NCBI RefSeq assembly: GCF_001645105.1
Contig: NZ_LKEG01000038.1
Span: 62,001 to 126,000 of the forward strand
Origin: Pseudomonas marginalis
GTDB taxonomy: Bacteria; Pseudomonadota; Gammaproteobacteria; Pseudomonadales; Pseudomonadaceae
Length of the DNA: 64,000 nucleotides
Direction of reading: 5' to 3'
This document shows positions 54,642-64,000 of the stretch, one piece after another. The first letter of the stretch is position 1. Each line of letters opens with the position of its first letter. A model generated the notes under the pieces. The model saw only the letters and a list, made by a program, of their open reading frames with translations. It was not told where the DNA came from and ran no database searches. Made by a program: the position numbers and the translations under genes.

Positions 54642-55085
54642 GAACACTCCTGATTAAATAAAAGTTTTGACTGATAACTGCGCACTCAACTGATTAATCC
54701 AGCGCGTGTAGCGTTATTAGGGGCCGCGATAAAATTACCCTGCTCATAATCGAGCGGCATGACAGTTTATATATTTTAAGCTTATTTATAATTTAAATAC
54801 GGACGATCATTCGTCGCATCCAAGCTACTTACTGTCGCATTCCCGGAAAGTTTGCACATTCCTGAAAAAGGTCTAGTTTAAATCCTCCATACGCAGCACT
54901 AAATATTAATCAACACGCAGAGATCGCTCTGGAACGCGCCTTTGCGCGGAAAACCATTGCCAAGACTTTCCACCCTAAGTCATTAATTCACAATGGAATG
55001 TGCCAATGAAGTGATCTGAGTCAGCTGTTTGATTAGCGCACGGATTTATTCTGTGGTCTCTCTTCTCCTGCATTGGAGTTATGCG
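54642..55085. other. Divergent regulatory region between two arcD paralogues
   Basis: 444 bp of AT-rich DNA with no supported gene. It must contain the promoters of both antiporter genes. In Pseudomonas, arcDABC is driven by Anr and ArgR. A partial Anr-like site TAAAT-ATTA-ATCAA is at 54900-54913 (right arm perfect, left arm poor); I find no full TTGAT-N4-ATCAA by eye. Confidence 0.5.
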
Positions 55086-56513
55086 ATGTCTGAATCTCCC
55101 GGAAAACTTCGATTGGGCGCACTGGTTGCACTTGTCGTCGGCTCAATGATTGGCGGCGGGATCTTTTCACTCCCGCAAAATATGGCCGCCAGTGCCGATG
55201 TCGGTGCGGTATTGATTGGTTGGGTGATTACCGCCATCGGCATGTTGACCCTCGCCTTTGTGTTCCAGACCCTCGCCAACCGCAAGCCCGACCTCGACGG
55301 CGGGGTGTACGCCTATGCCAAGGCCGGTTTCGGCGACTACATGGGCTTTTCATCAGCCTGGGGCTACTGGATCAGCGCGTGGCTGGGCAACGTTGGCTAC
55401 TTCGTGTTGCTGTTCAGCACCCTCGGTTATTTCTTCCCGATCTTTGGCGAAGGCAATACGCCGGCGGCGGTGATCGGTGCTTCGGTGCTGCTGTGGGCCG
55501 TGCATTTCCTGGTGCTTCGCGGCATCAAGGAAGCCGCGTTCATCAACCTGGTGACTACCGTCGCCAAGGTGGTGCCGCTGGTGCTGTTCGTGCTGATCGC
55601 CGTGTTCGCGTTCAAGCTGGATATCTTTACCGCTGACATCTGGGGCGTGAAAAACCCGGACCTGGGCAGCGTGATGAACCAGGTGCGCAACATGATGCTG
55701 GTCACCGTGTGGGTGTTTATCGGCATCGAAGGCGCGAGCATCTTCTCGTCCCGTGCGGAAAAACGCTCTGACGTCGGCAAGGCTACCGTCATCGGTTTTA
55801 TCACCGTGCTGCTGTTCCTGATGCTGGTGAACGTGTTGTCCCTGGGCATCATGACCCAACCGGAACTGGCCAAGCTGCAGAACCCGTCGATGGCCGCCGT
55901 GCTGGAGCATGTGGTGGGCCACTGGGGCGCGGTGCTGATCAGCGTCGGCTTGATCATCTCGCTGCTGGGGGCGCTGCTGTCGTGGGTGCTGCTGTGTGCG
56001 GAGATCATGTTCGCCGCCGCCAAGGACCACACCATGCCGGAGTTCCTGCGCAAGGAAAACGCCAACCACGTACCGGTCAACGCGCTGTGGCTGACCAACG
56101 CGATGGTCCAGATTTTCCTGGTGATCACGCTGTTTTCCGCCAGCACTTACCTGTCGCTGATCTACCTCGCCACCTCAATGATCCTGGTGCCTTACCTGTG
56201 GTCGGCGGCCTACGCCCTGCTGCTGGCGGTGCGCGGCGAAACCTACGAAACCGCCCTGGCCGAGCGCAAGAAGGACCTGTTCATCGGCGCCGTCGCGCTG
56301 ATCTACGCGGTCTGGCTGCTCTATGCCGGCGGCACCAAATACCTGCTGCTCTCGGCCCTGCTCTACGCCCCCGGCGCGATCCTGTTCGCCAAGGCCAAGC
56401 GTGAACTGGGCAAACCGATTTTCACCAACGTCGAGAAGCTGATTTTCGCTGCAGTGGTCGCAGGCGCCCTGGTGGCTGCTTATGGCCTCTACGACGGCTT
56501 CCTGACCTTGTAA
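55086..56513 (+). CDS. arcD: Arginine:ornithine antiporter ArcD
   Basis: A 475-residue APC-family exchanger that imports arginine and exports ornithine for the arginine deiminase pathway. N-terminal LGALVALVVGSMIGGGIFSL and conserved ARVEK-like cytoplasmic segments (SRAEKRSDVGKATV) mark it as ArcD. The open frame begins upstream at 55029, but ATG 55086 (MSESPGKLRLG) has GGAG at proper spacing. First gene of arcDABC, 24 bp before arcA. Confidence 0.95.
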   Translation: MSESPGKLRLGALVALVVGSMIGGGIFSLPQNMAASADVGAVLIGWVITAIGMLTLAFVFQTLANRKPDLDGGVYAYAKAGFGDYMGFSSAWGYWISAWLGNVGYFVLLFSTLGYFFPIFGEGNTPAAVIGASVLLWAVHFLVLRGIKEAAFINLVTTVAKVVPLVLFVLIAVFAFKLDIFTADIWGVKNPDLGSVMNQVRNMMLVTVWVFIGIEGASIFSSRAEKRSDVGKATVIGFITVLLFLMLVNVLSLGIMTQPELAKLQNPSMAAVLEHVVGHWGAVLISVGLIISLLGALLSWVLLCAEIMFAAAKDHTMPEFLRKENANHVPVNALWLTNAMVQIFLVITLFSASTYLSLIYLATSMILVPYLWSAAYALLLAVRGETYETALAERKKDLFIGAVALIYAVWLLYAGGTKYLLLSALLYAPGAILFAKAKRELGKPIFTNVEKLIFAAVVAGALVAAYGLYDGFLTL

Positions 56514-56537
56514 TTGTGTCTCACTGGAGGATCTGTA

Positions 56538-57794
56538 ATGACCACGGAAAAAGTGAAGTACGGCGTACATTCCGAAGCCGGCAAACTGCGCAAAGTCATG
56601 GTGTGCTCCCCAGGTTTGGCCCATCAGCGGCTGACCCCCAATAACTGCGATGAACTGCTGTTCGATGACGTGCTCTGGGTGGCCCAGGCCAAGCGCGACC
56701 ACTTCGACTTCGTCACCAAGATGCGCGAGCGGGACATTGATGTGCTGGAAATGCACAACCTGCTCACCGACATCGTCGCCATCCCCGAAGCCCTGGACTG
56801 GATCCTGGAGCGCAAGATCACCTCCAACACCGTAGGCCTGGGCCTGGTCGAGGAAGTCAGTTCGTGGCTGCGCAGCCTGGAGCCGCGCAAGATCGCCGAG
56901 TTCCTGATCGGTGGCGTGTCGGCCGATGACCTGCCAAGCAGCTTCGGTGGCAAGACCATCGAGATGTTCCGCGACTTCCTCGGCCACGCCAGTTTCATTC
57001 TGCCGCCGCTGCCCAACACCCAGTTCACCCGCGACACCACCTGCTGGATCTACGGCGGTGTGACGCTCAACCCGATGTACTGGCCGGCGCGACGCCAGGA
57101 AACCCTGCTGGCCAGCGCCATCTACAAATTCCACCCGGAGTTCACCCACGCGGACTTCCAGATCTGGTACGGCGATCCCGACCAGGAACACGGTGCCGCC
57201 ACGCTGGAAGGCGGCGACGTCATGCCGATTGGCAATGGCGTGGTGTTGATCGGCATGGGCGAGCGCTCGTCCCACCAGGCCATCGGCCAACTGGCGCGCA
57301 ACCTGTTCAAGAACAAAGCCGTGGAACGCGTGATCGTGGCCGGCCTGCCGAAATCCCGCGCAGCGATGCACCTGGACACGGTGTTCAGCTTCTGCGACCG
57401 CGACCTGGTCACCGTCTTCCCTGAAGTGGTCAACCAGATCGTGCCCTTCACCCTGCGTCCAGATGACAGCAAGCCGCACGGCATCGACATTCAACGGGAG
57501 AAATCCAACTTCCTCGACACCGTCGCCGCAGCCCTCAACCTCAAGGCGCTGCGCGTGGTCGAGACCGGCGGCAACAGCTTCGCCGCCGAACGCGAGCAAT
57601 GGGACGACGGCAACAACGTGGTGGCCGTGGAGCCTGGCGTGGTGATCGGCTACGACCGCAACACCTACACCAACACCCTGCTGCGCAAGGCGGGCGTGGA
57701 AGTGATCACCATCAGCGCCGGTGAACTCGGCCGTGGCCGCGGCGGCGGCCACTGCATGACCTGCCCGATCATCCGCGACCCTATCGACTATTAA
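56538..57794 (+). CDS. arcA: Arginine deiminase
   Basis: A 418-residue enzyme converting arginine to citrulline and ammonia. The nucleophile Cys406 is in [10 protein letters not shown], with catalytic [14 protein letters not shown] and MHLDTVFSF segments all present. The length equals P. aeruginosa ArcA. GGAGGATC precedes ATG 56538. A strong intercistronic hairpin lies between it and arcB. Confidence 0.97.
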   Translation: MTTEKVKYGVHSEAGKLRKVMVCSPGLAHQRLTPNNCDELLFDDVLWVAQAKRDHFDFVTKMRERDIDVLEMHNLLTDIVAIPEALDWILERKITSNTVGLGLVEEVSSWLRSLEPRKIAEFLIGGVSADDLPSSFGGKTIEMFRDFLGHASFILPPLPNTQFTRDTTCWIYGGVTLNPMYWPARRQETLLASAIYKFHPEFTHADFQIWYGDPDQEHGAATLEGGDVMPIGNGVVLIGMGERSSHQAIGQLARNLFKNKAVERVIVAGLPKSRAAMHLDTVFSFCDRDLVTVFPEVVNQIVPFTLRPDDSKPHGIDIQREKSNFLDTVAAALNLKALRVVETGGNSFAAEREQWDDGNNVVAVEPGVVIGYDRNTYTNTLLRKAGVEVITISAGELGRGRGGGHCMTCPIIRDPIDY

Positions 57795-57802
57795 TTTCCA
57801 GG

Positions 57803-57835
57803 CCTTGGCCGTCGCCCATAAGGCGCCGGCCAAGG
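57803..57835 (+). promoter_or_regulatory. Intercistronic stem-loop between arcA and arcB
   Basis: CCTTGGCCG and CGGCCAAGG form a nine-pair stem that can extend inward (GTCGCC with GGCGCC). No T-run follows. It is likely an mRNA-stabilising or processing structure that adjusts ArcA against ArcB levels. Confidence 0.8.
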
Positions 57836-57863
57836 GGATAACCTAAACAGAAGGAGATCCATC

Positions 57864-58874
57864 ATGGCTTTCAACATGCGCAACCGCAGCCTGCTCTCGC
57901 TGATGCACCACACTACCCGCGAGCTGAACTACCTGCTGGACCTGTCCCGCGACCTCAAGCGCGCCAAATACACCGGCACCGAGCGTCCGCACCTGCAGGG
58001 CAAGAACATCGCGCTGATCTTCGAAAAAACCTCGACCCGCACCCGCTGCGCCTTCGAAGTGGCGGCCCATGACCAGGGCGCCCACGTCACCTACATCGAC
58101 CCGGTGTCGTCGCAGATCGGCCACAAAGAAAGCATGAAAGACACCGCCCGCGTACTGGGCCGGATGTTCGACGCCATCGAATACCGTGGCTTCGAACAGG
58201 AAATCGTCGAAGAGCTGGCCAAGTTCGCCGGCGTGCCGGTGTTCAACGGCCTCACCGCCGAATTCCACCCGACCCAAATGATCGCCGACACCCTGACCAT
58301 GCGCGAGCACAGCGACAAACCGCTGCATGACATCAGCTACGCCTACCTGGGCGATGCGCGCTACAACATGGGCAACTCGCTGCTGATGATCGGCGCCAAG
58401 CTGGGCATGGACGTGCGCATCGGCGCGCCGAAAGCCCTGTGGCCGCACGAGGATTTCATCAAGCAATGCCAGGCGTTTGCCGAGGAAAGCGGCGCACGTA
58501 TCACCATCACCGAAGACCCGAAGGAAGCGGTCAAGGGCGTGGACTTCATCCACACCGATATCTGGGTGTCCATGGGTGAGCCGGTGGAAGCGTGGGACGA
58601 GCGCATCGAGCAACTGCTGCCGTACCAGGTCAACGCCAAGATGATGAAAGCTTCGGGCAACCCTCGGGTGAAGTTCATGCACTGCCTGCCGGCCTTCCAC
58701 AACAGCGAAACCAAGGTGGGCAAGGACATCGCCGCGCGTTATCCGAACCTGGCCAATGGCGTGGAAGTGACCGAGGAAGTGTTCGAATCGCCGGCCAATA
58801 TCGCATTTGAGCAGGCGGAAAACCGCATGCATACCATCAAGGCGATTCTGGTGTCGGCGTTGGCGGATATCTAA
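57864..58874 (+). CDS. arcB: Catabolic ornithine carbamoyltransferase
   Basis: A 336-residue enzyme that splits citrulline by phosphorolysis into ornithine and carbamoyl-phosphate. The carbamoyl-phosphate site [12 protein letters not shown] is near residue 54, HPTQM near 140, and the ornithine loop HCLPAFHNS near 274. Length and sequence agree with the catabolic rather than the anabolic (ArgF) enzyme. GAAGGAG precedes ATG 57864. A REP pair separates it from arcC. Confidence 0.96.
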   Translation: MAFNMRNRSLLSLMHHTTRELNYLLDLSRDLKRAKYTGTERPHLQGKNIALIFEKTSTRTRCAFEVAAHDQGAHVTYIDPVSSQIGHKESMKDTARVLGRMFDAIEYRGFEQEIVEELAKFAGVPVFNGLTAEFHPTQMIADTLTMREHSDKPLHDISYAYLGDARYNMGNSLLMIGAKLGMDVRIGAPKALWPHEDFIKQCQAFAEESGARITITEDPKEAVKGVDFIHTDIWVSMGEPVEAWDERIEQLLPYQVNAKMMKASGNPRVKFMHCLPAFHNSETKVGKDIAARYPNLANGVEVTEEVFESPANIAFEQAENRMHTIKAILVSALADI

Positions 58875-58898
58875 ATTTTAATGCCGGAACGCACTCAA

Positions 58899-58988
58899 TG
58901 TGGGAGGGGGCTTGCTCCCGATGGCGGTGGTTCAGGTACAAATCTATCGCCTGACACACCGCCATCGGGAGCAAGCCCCCTCCCACAA
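58899..58988. repeat. REP pair, inverted, inside the arc operon
   Basis: ATGTGGGAGGGGGCTTGCTC at 58899 faces GAGCAAGCCCCCTCCCACA ending near 58987. It lies between arcB and arcC and may reduce or stabilise the arcC part of the mRNA. Confidence 0.9.
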
Positions 58989-59031
58989 TGGGTCCGGTGT
59001 TCACAACGATGAATTCTAGAAGGATTGCATT

Positions 59032-59961
59032 ATGCGCATCGTCGTAGCCCTGGGCGGCAACGCCCTGCTCCGCCGTGGTGAACCCATGACGGCGGACAAC
59101 CAACGCGCCAATATCCGCATCGCCACCGAACAGATCGCCAAGATCCATGCCGGCAACGAGCTGGTGATCGCCCACGGCAATGGCCCGCAAGTCGGCCTGC
59201 TGTCGTTGCAGGCGGCGGCCTACACCCAGGTGTCGCCTTACCCGCTGGACGTGCTCGGCGCCGAGACCGAAGGCATGATCGGCTACATCATCGAACAGGA
59301 ACTGGGCAACCTGCTGGACTTCGAAGTGCCCTTCGCCACCCTGCTCACCCAGGTCGAAGTCGACGCCAAGGACCCGGCCTTCCAGAACCCGACCAAACCC
59401 ATCGGCCCGGTGTACTCCAAAGCCGAAGCGGAAAAACTCGCCGCCGAAAAAGGCTGGGCGATTGCACCGGATGGTGACAAGTACCGCCGCGTGGTCGCCA
59501 GCCCACGGCCCAAACGCATCTTTGAAATTCGCCCGATCAAGTGGCTGCTGGAAAAAAACGCCATTGTGATCTGCGCCGGCGGTGGTGGCATCCCGACGAT
59601 GTATGGCGACGACGGTAAGCTCAAAGGCATCGAAGCGGTGATCGACAAGGACCTGTGCTCCTCCTTGCTGGCCGCGCAACTGGGCGCCGATCTGCTGGTG
59701 ATCGCCACCGACGTCAACGCCGCGTTTATCGACTACGGTAAGCCGACCCAGAAAGCCATCGGCCAGGCCCACCCCGACGACCTGGAAAAACTCGGCTTCG
59801 CCGCCGGCTCCATGGGCCCCAAGGTCCAAGCCGCCTGTGAGTTCGCCCGCCAGACTGGCAAAACCGCCGTCATCGGTTCACTCTCGGACATCGAAGCCAT
59901 CGTCCAGGGCAGCGCCGGCACGCGCATCAGCACGGCAACACCTGGCATCACCTATCTGTGA
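59032..59961 (+). CDS. arcC: Carbamate kinase
   Basis: A 309-residue kinase that transfers phosphate from carbamoyl-phosphate to ADP, the ATP-yielding step of arginine fermentation. [33 protein letters not shown], and [13 protein letters not shown] are family signatures. Last enzyme gene of arcDABC; the next gene follows 18 bp later. Confidence 0.96.
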   Translation: MRIVVALGGNALLRRGEPMTADNQRANIRIATEQIAKIHAGNELVIAHGNGPQVGLLSLQAAAYTQVSPYPLDVLGAETEGMIGYIIEQELGNLLDFEVPFATLLTQVEVDAKDPAFQNPTKPIGPVYSKAEAEKLAAEKGWAIAPDGDKYRRVVASPRPKRIFEIRPIKWLLEKNAIVICAGGGGIPTMYGDDGKLKGIEAVIDKDLCSSLLAAQLGADLLVIATDVNAAFIDYGKPTQKAIGQAHPDDLEKLGFAAGSMGPKVQAACEFARQTGKTAVIGSLSDIEAIVQGSAGTRISTATPGITYL

Positions 59962-59979
59962 AGTAGAGGAGATACGCCT

Positions 59980-60342
59980 ATGGCCACCTTTGAACCGGGT
60001 CACCTGCACGTTGAACGTCACGCGCTGAACAAGGATGACTACAGCTACAACCTGTGTATCGATTACGAAGTCAGCCAGGACCCCAAGGAAGGCAAGGGCA
60101 TGCTGTTCAAGCTGCACGGCTCGGTGCAGGGCAAGGACCTCAAGGAAGAGTTCTTCTTGCCCAAGGACCAGGCATTCGACTTTGCCCGGCATGCGATGAA
60201 CATCGCGCAGAAGTATGGGATGCCGAAGATTGCGGTACTCAATGGCTCGATGCACAAGCAGTACGACCAGATGTTCGAAGATGTGCGGCATCAGTTGGAT
60301 GTGAAATCGGGTGACCCCATCAAACCTGAACACTTGGAATAA
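59980..60342 (+). CDS. DUF5064 family protein, cotranscribed with arcC
   Basis: A 120-residue soluble protein, MATFEPGHLHVERHALNKDD onwards, matching the Pseudomonas DUF5064 family. It has an alpha/beta pattern with an acidic surface and no signal or membrane segment. GAGGAG lies just before ATG 59980, and the 18-bp gap to arcC argues for cotranscription. Function unknown. Confidence 0.75.
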   Translation: MATFEPGHLHVERHALNKDDYSYNLCIDYEVSQDPKEGKGMLFKLHGSVQGKDLKEEFFLPKDQAFDFARHAMNIAQKYGMPKIAVLNGSMHKQYDQMFEDVRHQLDVKSGDPIKPEHLE

Positions 60343-60362
60343 CTGGCACAACCTGGCTTCAA

Positions 60363-60491
60363 ATGTGGGAGGGGGCTTTTGTGGCGAGGGAGCTTGCTCC
60401 CGTTGGGGTGCGCAGCGCCCCAAATAGCCGACTCCAGCTTCGCTGTCGGACGGGAGCAAGCTCCCTCGCCACAGCAAGCCCCCTCCCACAT
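60363..60491. repeat. Nested REP: one REP pair inserted inside another
   Basis: The outer pair is ATGTGGGAGGGGGCTTT (60363-60379) and CAAGCCCCCTCCCACAT (60475-60491). Between its arms lies a complete second element (60380-60474) of the TGTGGCGAGGGAGCTTGCTC class, with its own inverted partner GAGCAAGCTCCCTCGCCACA. The outer hairpin is interrupted by the inner one, as if the second had jumped into the loop of the first. Confidence 0.85.
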
Positions 60492-60556
60492 TTTGATCTC
60501 CACCCTCTGCAAGGCATACTTGCTGCCTCTCGCGTCCCAGAATTGTCAGCAGCCCC

Positions 60557-62068
60557 ATGCGTATCCACGTCAGCTTCATCGACCGCGTCGGCATTACCCA
60601 GGAAGTCCTGGCCTTGCTCGGTGGGCGCAATCTCAACCTGGATGCGGTGGAGATGGTGCCGCCCAACGTCTACATCGACGCGCCGACCCTGAGCGCCGAC
60701 GTCCTCGAAGAACTGCGTGACGCGCTGTTCAGCGTGCACGGCGTGCAGGCGGTCACGGTGGTGGACATCCTCCCCGGCCAACGCCGCCACCTGCAACTCG
60801 ACGCCCTGCTGGCCGCCATGACCGACCCGGTGCTGGCGCTGGACAGCGCGGGCAAGATCCTGCTGGCCAACCCAGCGCTGATCGCCCTGTACGGTCGCGA
60901 ACCGGCCGGGGAAAGCATCAGCGAGCTGTTCAATGATCCGGCCCTGCTGGAGACCTTGTTGGAACAAGGCTTTCGCTTGCCGTTGCGAGAGATCAGCGTC
61001 AACGGCCAGACGCTGTTGCTGGACGCCACGCCGATTACCGACGCCGGCGCGCTGCTGACGCTCTATCAACCCAATCGCATTGGCGAACAACTCTCGGCGT
61101 TGCACCACGACCATGCCGAAGGCTTTGACGCGCTGCTCGGCGAGTCCCCGGTCATCCGCACCCTCAAGGCGCGCGCGCAGCGAGTGGCAGCGTTGGATGC
61201 ACCGCTGTTGATCCAGGGCGAAACCGGCACCGGCAAGGAATTGGTCGCGCGTGCCTGCCACGCCATCAGCGCACGCCACAGCGCGCCGTTCCTGGCCTTG
61301 AACTGCGCGGCGCTGCCGGAGAACCTCGCCGAGAGCGAGCTGTTCGGTTATGCACCGGGCGCCTTTACCGGCGCGCAACGCGGTGGCAAGCCAGGGCTGA
61401 TGGAGTTGGCCAACCAAGGCACGGTGTTCCTCGATGAGATCGGCGAGATGTCGCCGTACTTGCAGGCCAAGCTGCTGCGTTTTCTCAATGACGGCAGCTT
61501 CCGTCGCGTCGGCGGCGACCGTGAAGTGAAGGTCAATGTGCGCATCCTCAGCGCCACCCACCGTGACCTGGAAAAAATGGTCAGCGAGGGCACCTTCCGC
61601 GAAGACCTGTTCTACCGCCTCAATGTGCTTAACGTTGAAGTGCCGCCCTTGCGCGAACGCGGCCAGGACATCCTGCTGCTCGCCCGCTACTTCATGCAGC
61701 AGGCCTGCGCACAGATCCAGCGCCCGGTGTGCCGCCTGGCGCCCGGTACTTACCCGGCGCTGCTCGGCAACCGCTGGCCGGGCAACGTTCGGCAACTGCA
61801 GAACGTGATCTTCCGCGCCGCCGCCATCTGCGAAAGCAGCCTGGTCGACATCGGCGACCTCGACATCGCCGGCACCTCGGTGGCGCGCCAGGGCGACGGC
61901 GAAGTCGACAGCCTGGAACAGGCCATGGAAGATTTCGAACGCAGCCTGCTGGAAAAGCTCTACACCAGCTACCCCTCGACCCGCCAACTGGCCAGCCGGC
62001 TGCAGACCTCCCACACGGCGATTGCTCATCGCCTGCGCAAGTACGGCATTCCCTCCAACAAGCCCTGA
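60557..62068 (+). CDS. gcsR: GcsR, TyrR-like sigma-54 enhancer-binding activator of glycine cleavage
   Basis: A 503-residue bacterial enhancer-binding protein. Domains: N-terminal ACT (about 1-72, [20 protein letters not shown]), PAS (about 78-190), AAA+ (about 195-430) with Walker A GETGTGKE, the sigma-54 contact loop GAFTGA and Walker B VFLDEIGE, and a C-terminal TyrR-type helix-turn-helix ([20 protein letters not shown]). P. aeruginosa GcsR (PA2449) has this architecture, senses glycine, and activates gcvH2-gcvP2-glyA2-sdaA-gcvT2 immediately downstream. Here gcvH and gcvP follow and the GcsR-type sites are present. Confidence 0.93.
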   Translation: MRIHVSFIDRVGITQEVLALLGGRNLNLDAVEMVPPNVYIDAPTLSADVLEELRDALFSVHGVQAVTVVDILPGQRRHLQLDALLAAMTDPVLALDSAGKILLANPALIALYGREPAGESISELFNDPALLETLLEQGFRLPLREISVNGQTLLLDATPITDAGALLTLYQPNRIGEQLSALHHDHAEGFDALLGESPVIRTLKARAQRVAALDAPLLIQGETGTGKELVARACHAISARHSAPFLALNCAALPENLAESELFGYAPGAFTGAQRGGKPGLMELANQGTVFLDEIGEMSPYLQAKLLRFLNDGSFRRVGGDREVKVNVRILSATHRDLEKMVSEGTFREDLFYRLNVLNVEVPPLRERGQDILLLARYFMQQACAQIQRPVCRLAPGTYPALLGNRWPGNVRQLQNVIFRAAAICESSLVDIGDLDIAGTSVARQGDGEVDSLEQAMEDFERSLLEKLYTSYPSTRQLASRLQTSHTAIAHRLRKYGIPSNKP

Positions 62069-62091
62069 CTGCCTGGGTCGATAGAGGTCAA

Positions 62092-62182
62092 ATGTGGGAG
62101 GGGGCTTGCCCCCGATAGCAGTGTGTCAATCAAAGCATCTCTAACTGACCCATCGCCATCGGGGGCAAGCCCCCTCCCACAT
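62092..62182. repeat. REP pair, inverted
   Basis: ATGTGGGAGGGGGCTTGCCC at 62092 faces GGGCAAGCCCCCTCCCACAT ending at 62182; between gcsR and its target operator region. Confidence 0.92.
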
Positions 62183-62239
62183 TGGCAGCATTCCAAACAT
62201 TGACCGCCTTCCAGGTTTTGGTCTGAGAACGACATCGGC

Positions 62240-62357
62240 TGTACTGAAAGCGCTACAGCGTAACGATATCGCTACAACCCTGTTTTTTGCGCGCCATGCA
62301 AGGCTTTGATCCACATAGGCTTTTTTTCACGCGCACGTGTGTAGCGAAATCGCTACA
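62240..62357. promoter_or_regulatory. Three 18-bp GcsR-like enhancer sites
   Basis: TGTACTG-AAAG-CGCTACA (62240-62257), CGTAACG-ATAT-CGCTACA (62259-62276) and TGTAGCG-AAAT-CGCTACA (62340-62357). The third is a perfect palindrome. The layout fits the reported GcsR site form TGTAACG-N4-CGTTCCG (as I recall it). The first two are adjacent; the third is exactly 100 bp from the first. Confidence 0.75.
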
Positions 62358-62420
62358 GCCAACCGTCATCTCGTCATCACCATTTTTTATAACTCACTGA
62401 TTTATAAAGACTTAATAACC

Positions 62421-62437
62421 TTGGCCGCGATATTGCT
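62421..62437 (+). promoter_or_regulatory. Sigma-54 promoter of gcvH-gcvP
   Basis: TTGGCCGCGATATTGCT has TGGC and TTGC separated by seven bases, the sigma-54 -24/-12 arrangement (TGGCACG-N4-TTGC). It lies 61 bp upstream of gcvH and 64 bp downstream of the last GcsR-like site. Confidence 0.8.
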
Positions 62438-62497
62438 AAGCAACTCCCCATTATTCCAATCCCGTCCACCAGACGAATCTGGCCCCGAGGAGTTTCC

Positions 62498-62881
62498 ATG
62501 AGCGAGTTGCGTTTCACTGAAGATCACGAATGGCTGCGCGCCGAAGCTGACGGCAGCGTCACCGTGGGTATCACCGCTTTTGCGCAGAACGCGCTGGGTG
62601 ATGTGGTTTTCGTGCAACTGCCGGAGTTGCAGGCCTACAACAAGGGCGCTGAAGCGTCCACCGTGGAGTCGGTCAAGGCCGCCAGCGGTGTGTACATGCC
62701 GCTGGACGGTGAAGTGCTCGAAGTGAACGACAAACTCGATGGCAGCCCGGAGCTGGTCAACGAAGACCCGATGGGCGAAGGTTGGTTCTTCCGCTTTAAA
62801 CCCGCTGATGCCAGTGCAGTGGCTAAGCTGTTGGATCAGGATGCGTACGACCGCCTGATCAAAGCCAACGCTGAAGCTTGA
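62498..62881 (+). CDS. gcvH: Glycine cleavage system H protein
   Basis: A 127-residue lipoyl carrier of the glycine cleavage complex. The lipoylated lysine is about residue 60 in [12 protein letters not shown], and [10 protein letters not shown] follows. It shuttles the aminomethyl group between the P, T and L proteins. GAGGAG-type site (CCGAGGAG) precedes the ATG. First gene of the GcsR-controlled operon; gcvP follows 10 bp later. Confidence 0.96.
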   Translation: MSELRFTEDHEWLRAEADGSVTVGITAFAQNALGDVVFVQLPELQAYNKGAEASTVESVKAASGVYMPLDGEVLEVNDKLDGSPELVNEDPMGEGWFFRFKPADASAVAKLLDQDAYDRLIKANAEA

Positions 62882-62891
62882 GGAGCGCGCC

Positions 62892-64000
62892 ATGACCGTT
62901 AATCTGACTACCGCCAACGAATTCATCGCCCGCCACATCGGCCCGCGCCAGGAAGACGAGCAACACATGCTCGCCAGCCTGGGCTTTGACTCCCTGGAAG
63001 CCCTGAGCGCCAGCGTGATCCCGGAAAGCATCAAGGGCACCAGCGTGCTCGGCCTGGAAGACGGCCTGAGCGAAGCCGAGGCCCTGGCCAAGATCAAGGC
63101 CATCGCCGGCCAGAACCAACTGTTCAAGACCTACATCGGCCAGGGCTACTACAACTGCCACACGCCGTCGCCGATCCTGCGCAACCTGCTGGAAAACCCG
63201 GCCTGGTACACCGCCTACACCCCGTACCAGCCAGAAATTTCCCAAGGCCGCCTGGAAGCGTTGCTGAACTTCCAGACCCTGATCAGCGACCTCACCGGCC
63301 TGCCGATCGCCAACGCCTCGCTGCTTGACGAAGCCACCGCTGCCGCCGAAGCCATGACCTTCTGCAAGCGCCTGAGCAAGAACAAGGGCAGCAATGCCTT
63401 CTTCGCCTCGATCCACAGCCACCCGCAAACCCTCGACGTGCTGCGCACCCGTGCCGAGCCACTGGGTATTGATGTGGTGGTGGGCGATGAGCGTGAACTG
63501 ACCGACGTCAGCGCCTTCTTCGGCGCCCTGCTGCAATACCCGGCCAGTAACGGTGACGTGTTCGACTACCGCGCGCTGACTGAGCGTTTCCACGCTTCCA
63601 ACGCCTTGGTCGCGGTGGCCGCCGACCTGCTGGCCCTGACCCTGCTGACCCCGCCGGGTGAGTTCGGTGCCGACGTGGCCATCGGCAGCGCGCAACGCTT
63701 CGGCGTGCCGCTGGGCTTTGGTGGCCCGCACGCGGCGTACTTCTCCACCAAGGATGCGTTCAAGCGCGACATGCCGGGCCGTCTGGTCGGCGTCTCCGTG
63801 GACCGTTTCGGCAAGCCGGCCCTGCGCCTGGCCATGCAGACCCGCGAGCAACATATCCGTCGCGAGAAAGCCACCAGTAACATCTGCACCGCCCAAGTGC
63901 TGCTGGCCAACATCGCCAGCATGTACGCCGTGTACCACGGCCCCAAAGGCCTGACGCAGATCGCCCAGCGCATTCACCAGCTGACCGCGATCCTGGCCAA
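62892..64000 (+). CDS. gcvP: Glycine dehydrogenase (decarboxylating), P protein, 5' part
   Basis: The first 369 codons of the P protein, open to the window end with no stop. [20 protein letters not shown] is the usual N-terminus, and [38 protein letters not shown] and [15 protein letters not shown] are conserved family segments. The PLP enzyme decarboxylates glycine and loads H protein. The remaining two-thirds, including the PLP lysine, lie outside. Probably followed by glyA, sdaA and gcvT. Confidence 0.97.
   Translation, partial: MTVNLTTANEFIARHIGPRQEDEQHMLASLGFDSLEALSASVIPESIKGTSVLGLEDGLSEAEALAKIKAIAGQNQLFKTYIGQGYYNCHTPSPILRNLLENPAWYTAYTPYQPEISQGRLEALLNFQTLISDLTGLPIANASLLDEATAAAEAMTFCKRLSKNKGSNAFFASIHSHPQTLDVLRTRAEPLGIDVVVGDERELTDVSAFFGALLQYPASNGDVFDYRALTERFHASNALVAVAADLLALTLLTPPGEFGADVAIGSAQRFGVPLGFGGPHAAYFSTKDAFKRDMPGRLVGVSVDRFGKPALRLAMQTREQHIRREKATSNICTAQVLLANIASMYAVYHGPKGLTQIAQRIHQLTAILA

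Noticed and set aside
54900..54913. Anr/FNR box TAAAT-ATTA-ATCAA between the arcD paralogues
   Set aside because: Only the right half matches; without a second good half-site it is recorded as a possibility, not a feature.
56175..57833. A 552-codon minus-strand frame covering arcD and arcA
   Set aside because: Antisense to two certain genes; no start signal; composition typical of a shadow frame.
60359..62029. A 556-codon minus-strand open frame antisense to gcsR
   Set aside because: Same shadow effect; gcsR on the plus strand has all AAA+ motifs, and the antisense protein is low-complexity Gln/Ala/Val-rich.

Overview
The window reads as chromosomal DNA of a Pseudomonas of the fluorescens group. 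The evidence is the gene content (Entner-Doudoroff genes with hexR and gtsABCD-oprB, arcDABC, the GcsR-type glycine cleavage locus, bifA next to sodB and a LysE exporter), the GC-rich coding, and many copies of the REP palindrome typical of this group (GTGGGAGGGGGCTTGCCCCCGA and variants), mostly as inverted pairs between genes. I see no rRNA, tRNA, CRISPR array, prophage or insertion sequence. Most of the window is core chromosome with small accessory insertions.

Layout. 0.3-4 kb: a monoglyceride-lipase-like hydrolase, phaJ1, two small conserved genes, and a class V aminotransferase gene broken by an 8-bp tandem duplication. 4.1-17.2 kb: sugar metabolism. zwf-pgl-eda run on the minus strand, divergent from their regulator hexR; a hexose-6-phosphate mutarotase, the OprB porin, the GtsABCD glucose ABC transporter and an AGE-family sugar epimerase/isomerase follow. 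A perfect palindrome, TGTCACC-N4-GGTGACA, lies upstream of both gtsA and the AGE gene inside a longer shared promoter module. 16.3-25.3 kb: a coiled-coil membrane protein, an epimerase, argP/ACT protein/lysE, sodB, a tiny Gly-rich gene with a good HrpL (hrp) box, the c-di-GMP phosphodiesterase gene bifA, and an imelysin lipoprotein with a Fur-like box. 25.3-29.6 kb: a 1416-residue dermonecrotic-toxin-like protein, the largest accessory gene. 29.7-40.5 kb: trkH, an AraC regulator, an MFS transporter, arfB, an unrecognised 388-residue protein, a pentapeptide-repeat protein, aroP, and a two-gene cassette of an acidic 45-residue peptide and an M29-like metalloenzyme that looks like a minimal RiPP locus.

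40.5-53.2 kb: rluB, scpBA, a YciO-type protein, RNase AM, yciB and yciI; then a CpxR/Spy/CpxA-like envelope-stress system whose regulator is separated from its periplasmic and sensor genes by an inserted ImmA/IrrE-protease plus two-helix membrane protein pair; then a CoA-transferase and an AlkA-type glycosylase. 53.2-60.3 kb: the arginine deiminase operon arcDABC with a second, divergent ArcD paralogue translationally coupled to the glycosylase. 60.5-64 kb: the enhancer-binding regulator gcsR, three 18-bp GcsR-like sites, a sigma-54 promoter, gcvH and the 5' part of gcvP, which runs off the window.

The most promising undescribed items are the peptide + M29 cassette (39.2-40.3 kb), the ImmA/2TM insertion in the Cpx-like operon (47.7-48.6 kb), the duplicated regulatory module of gtsA and the AGE gene, and the hrp-box-driven micro-gene upstream of bifA. 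Functions were assigned by reading the translations and from recalled family knowledge; no database search was possible.
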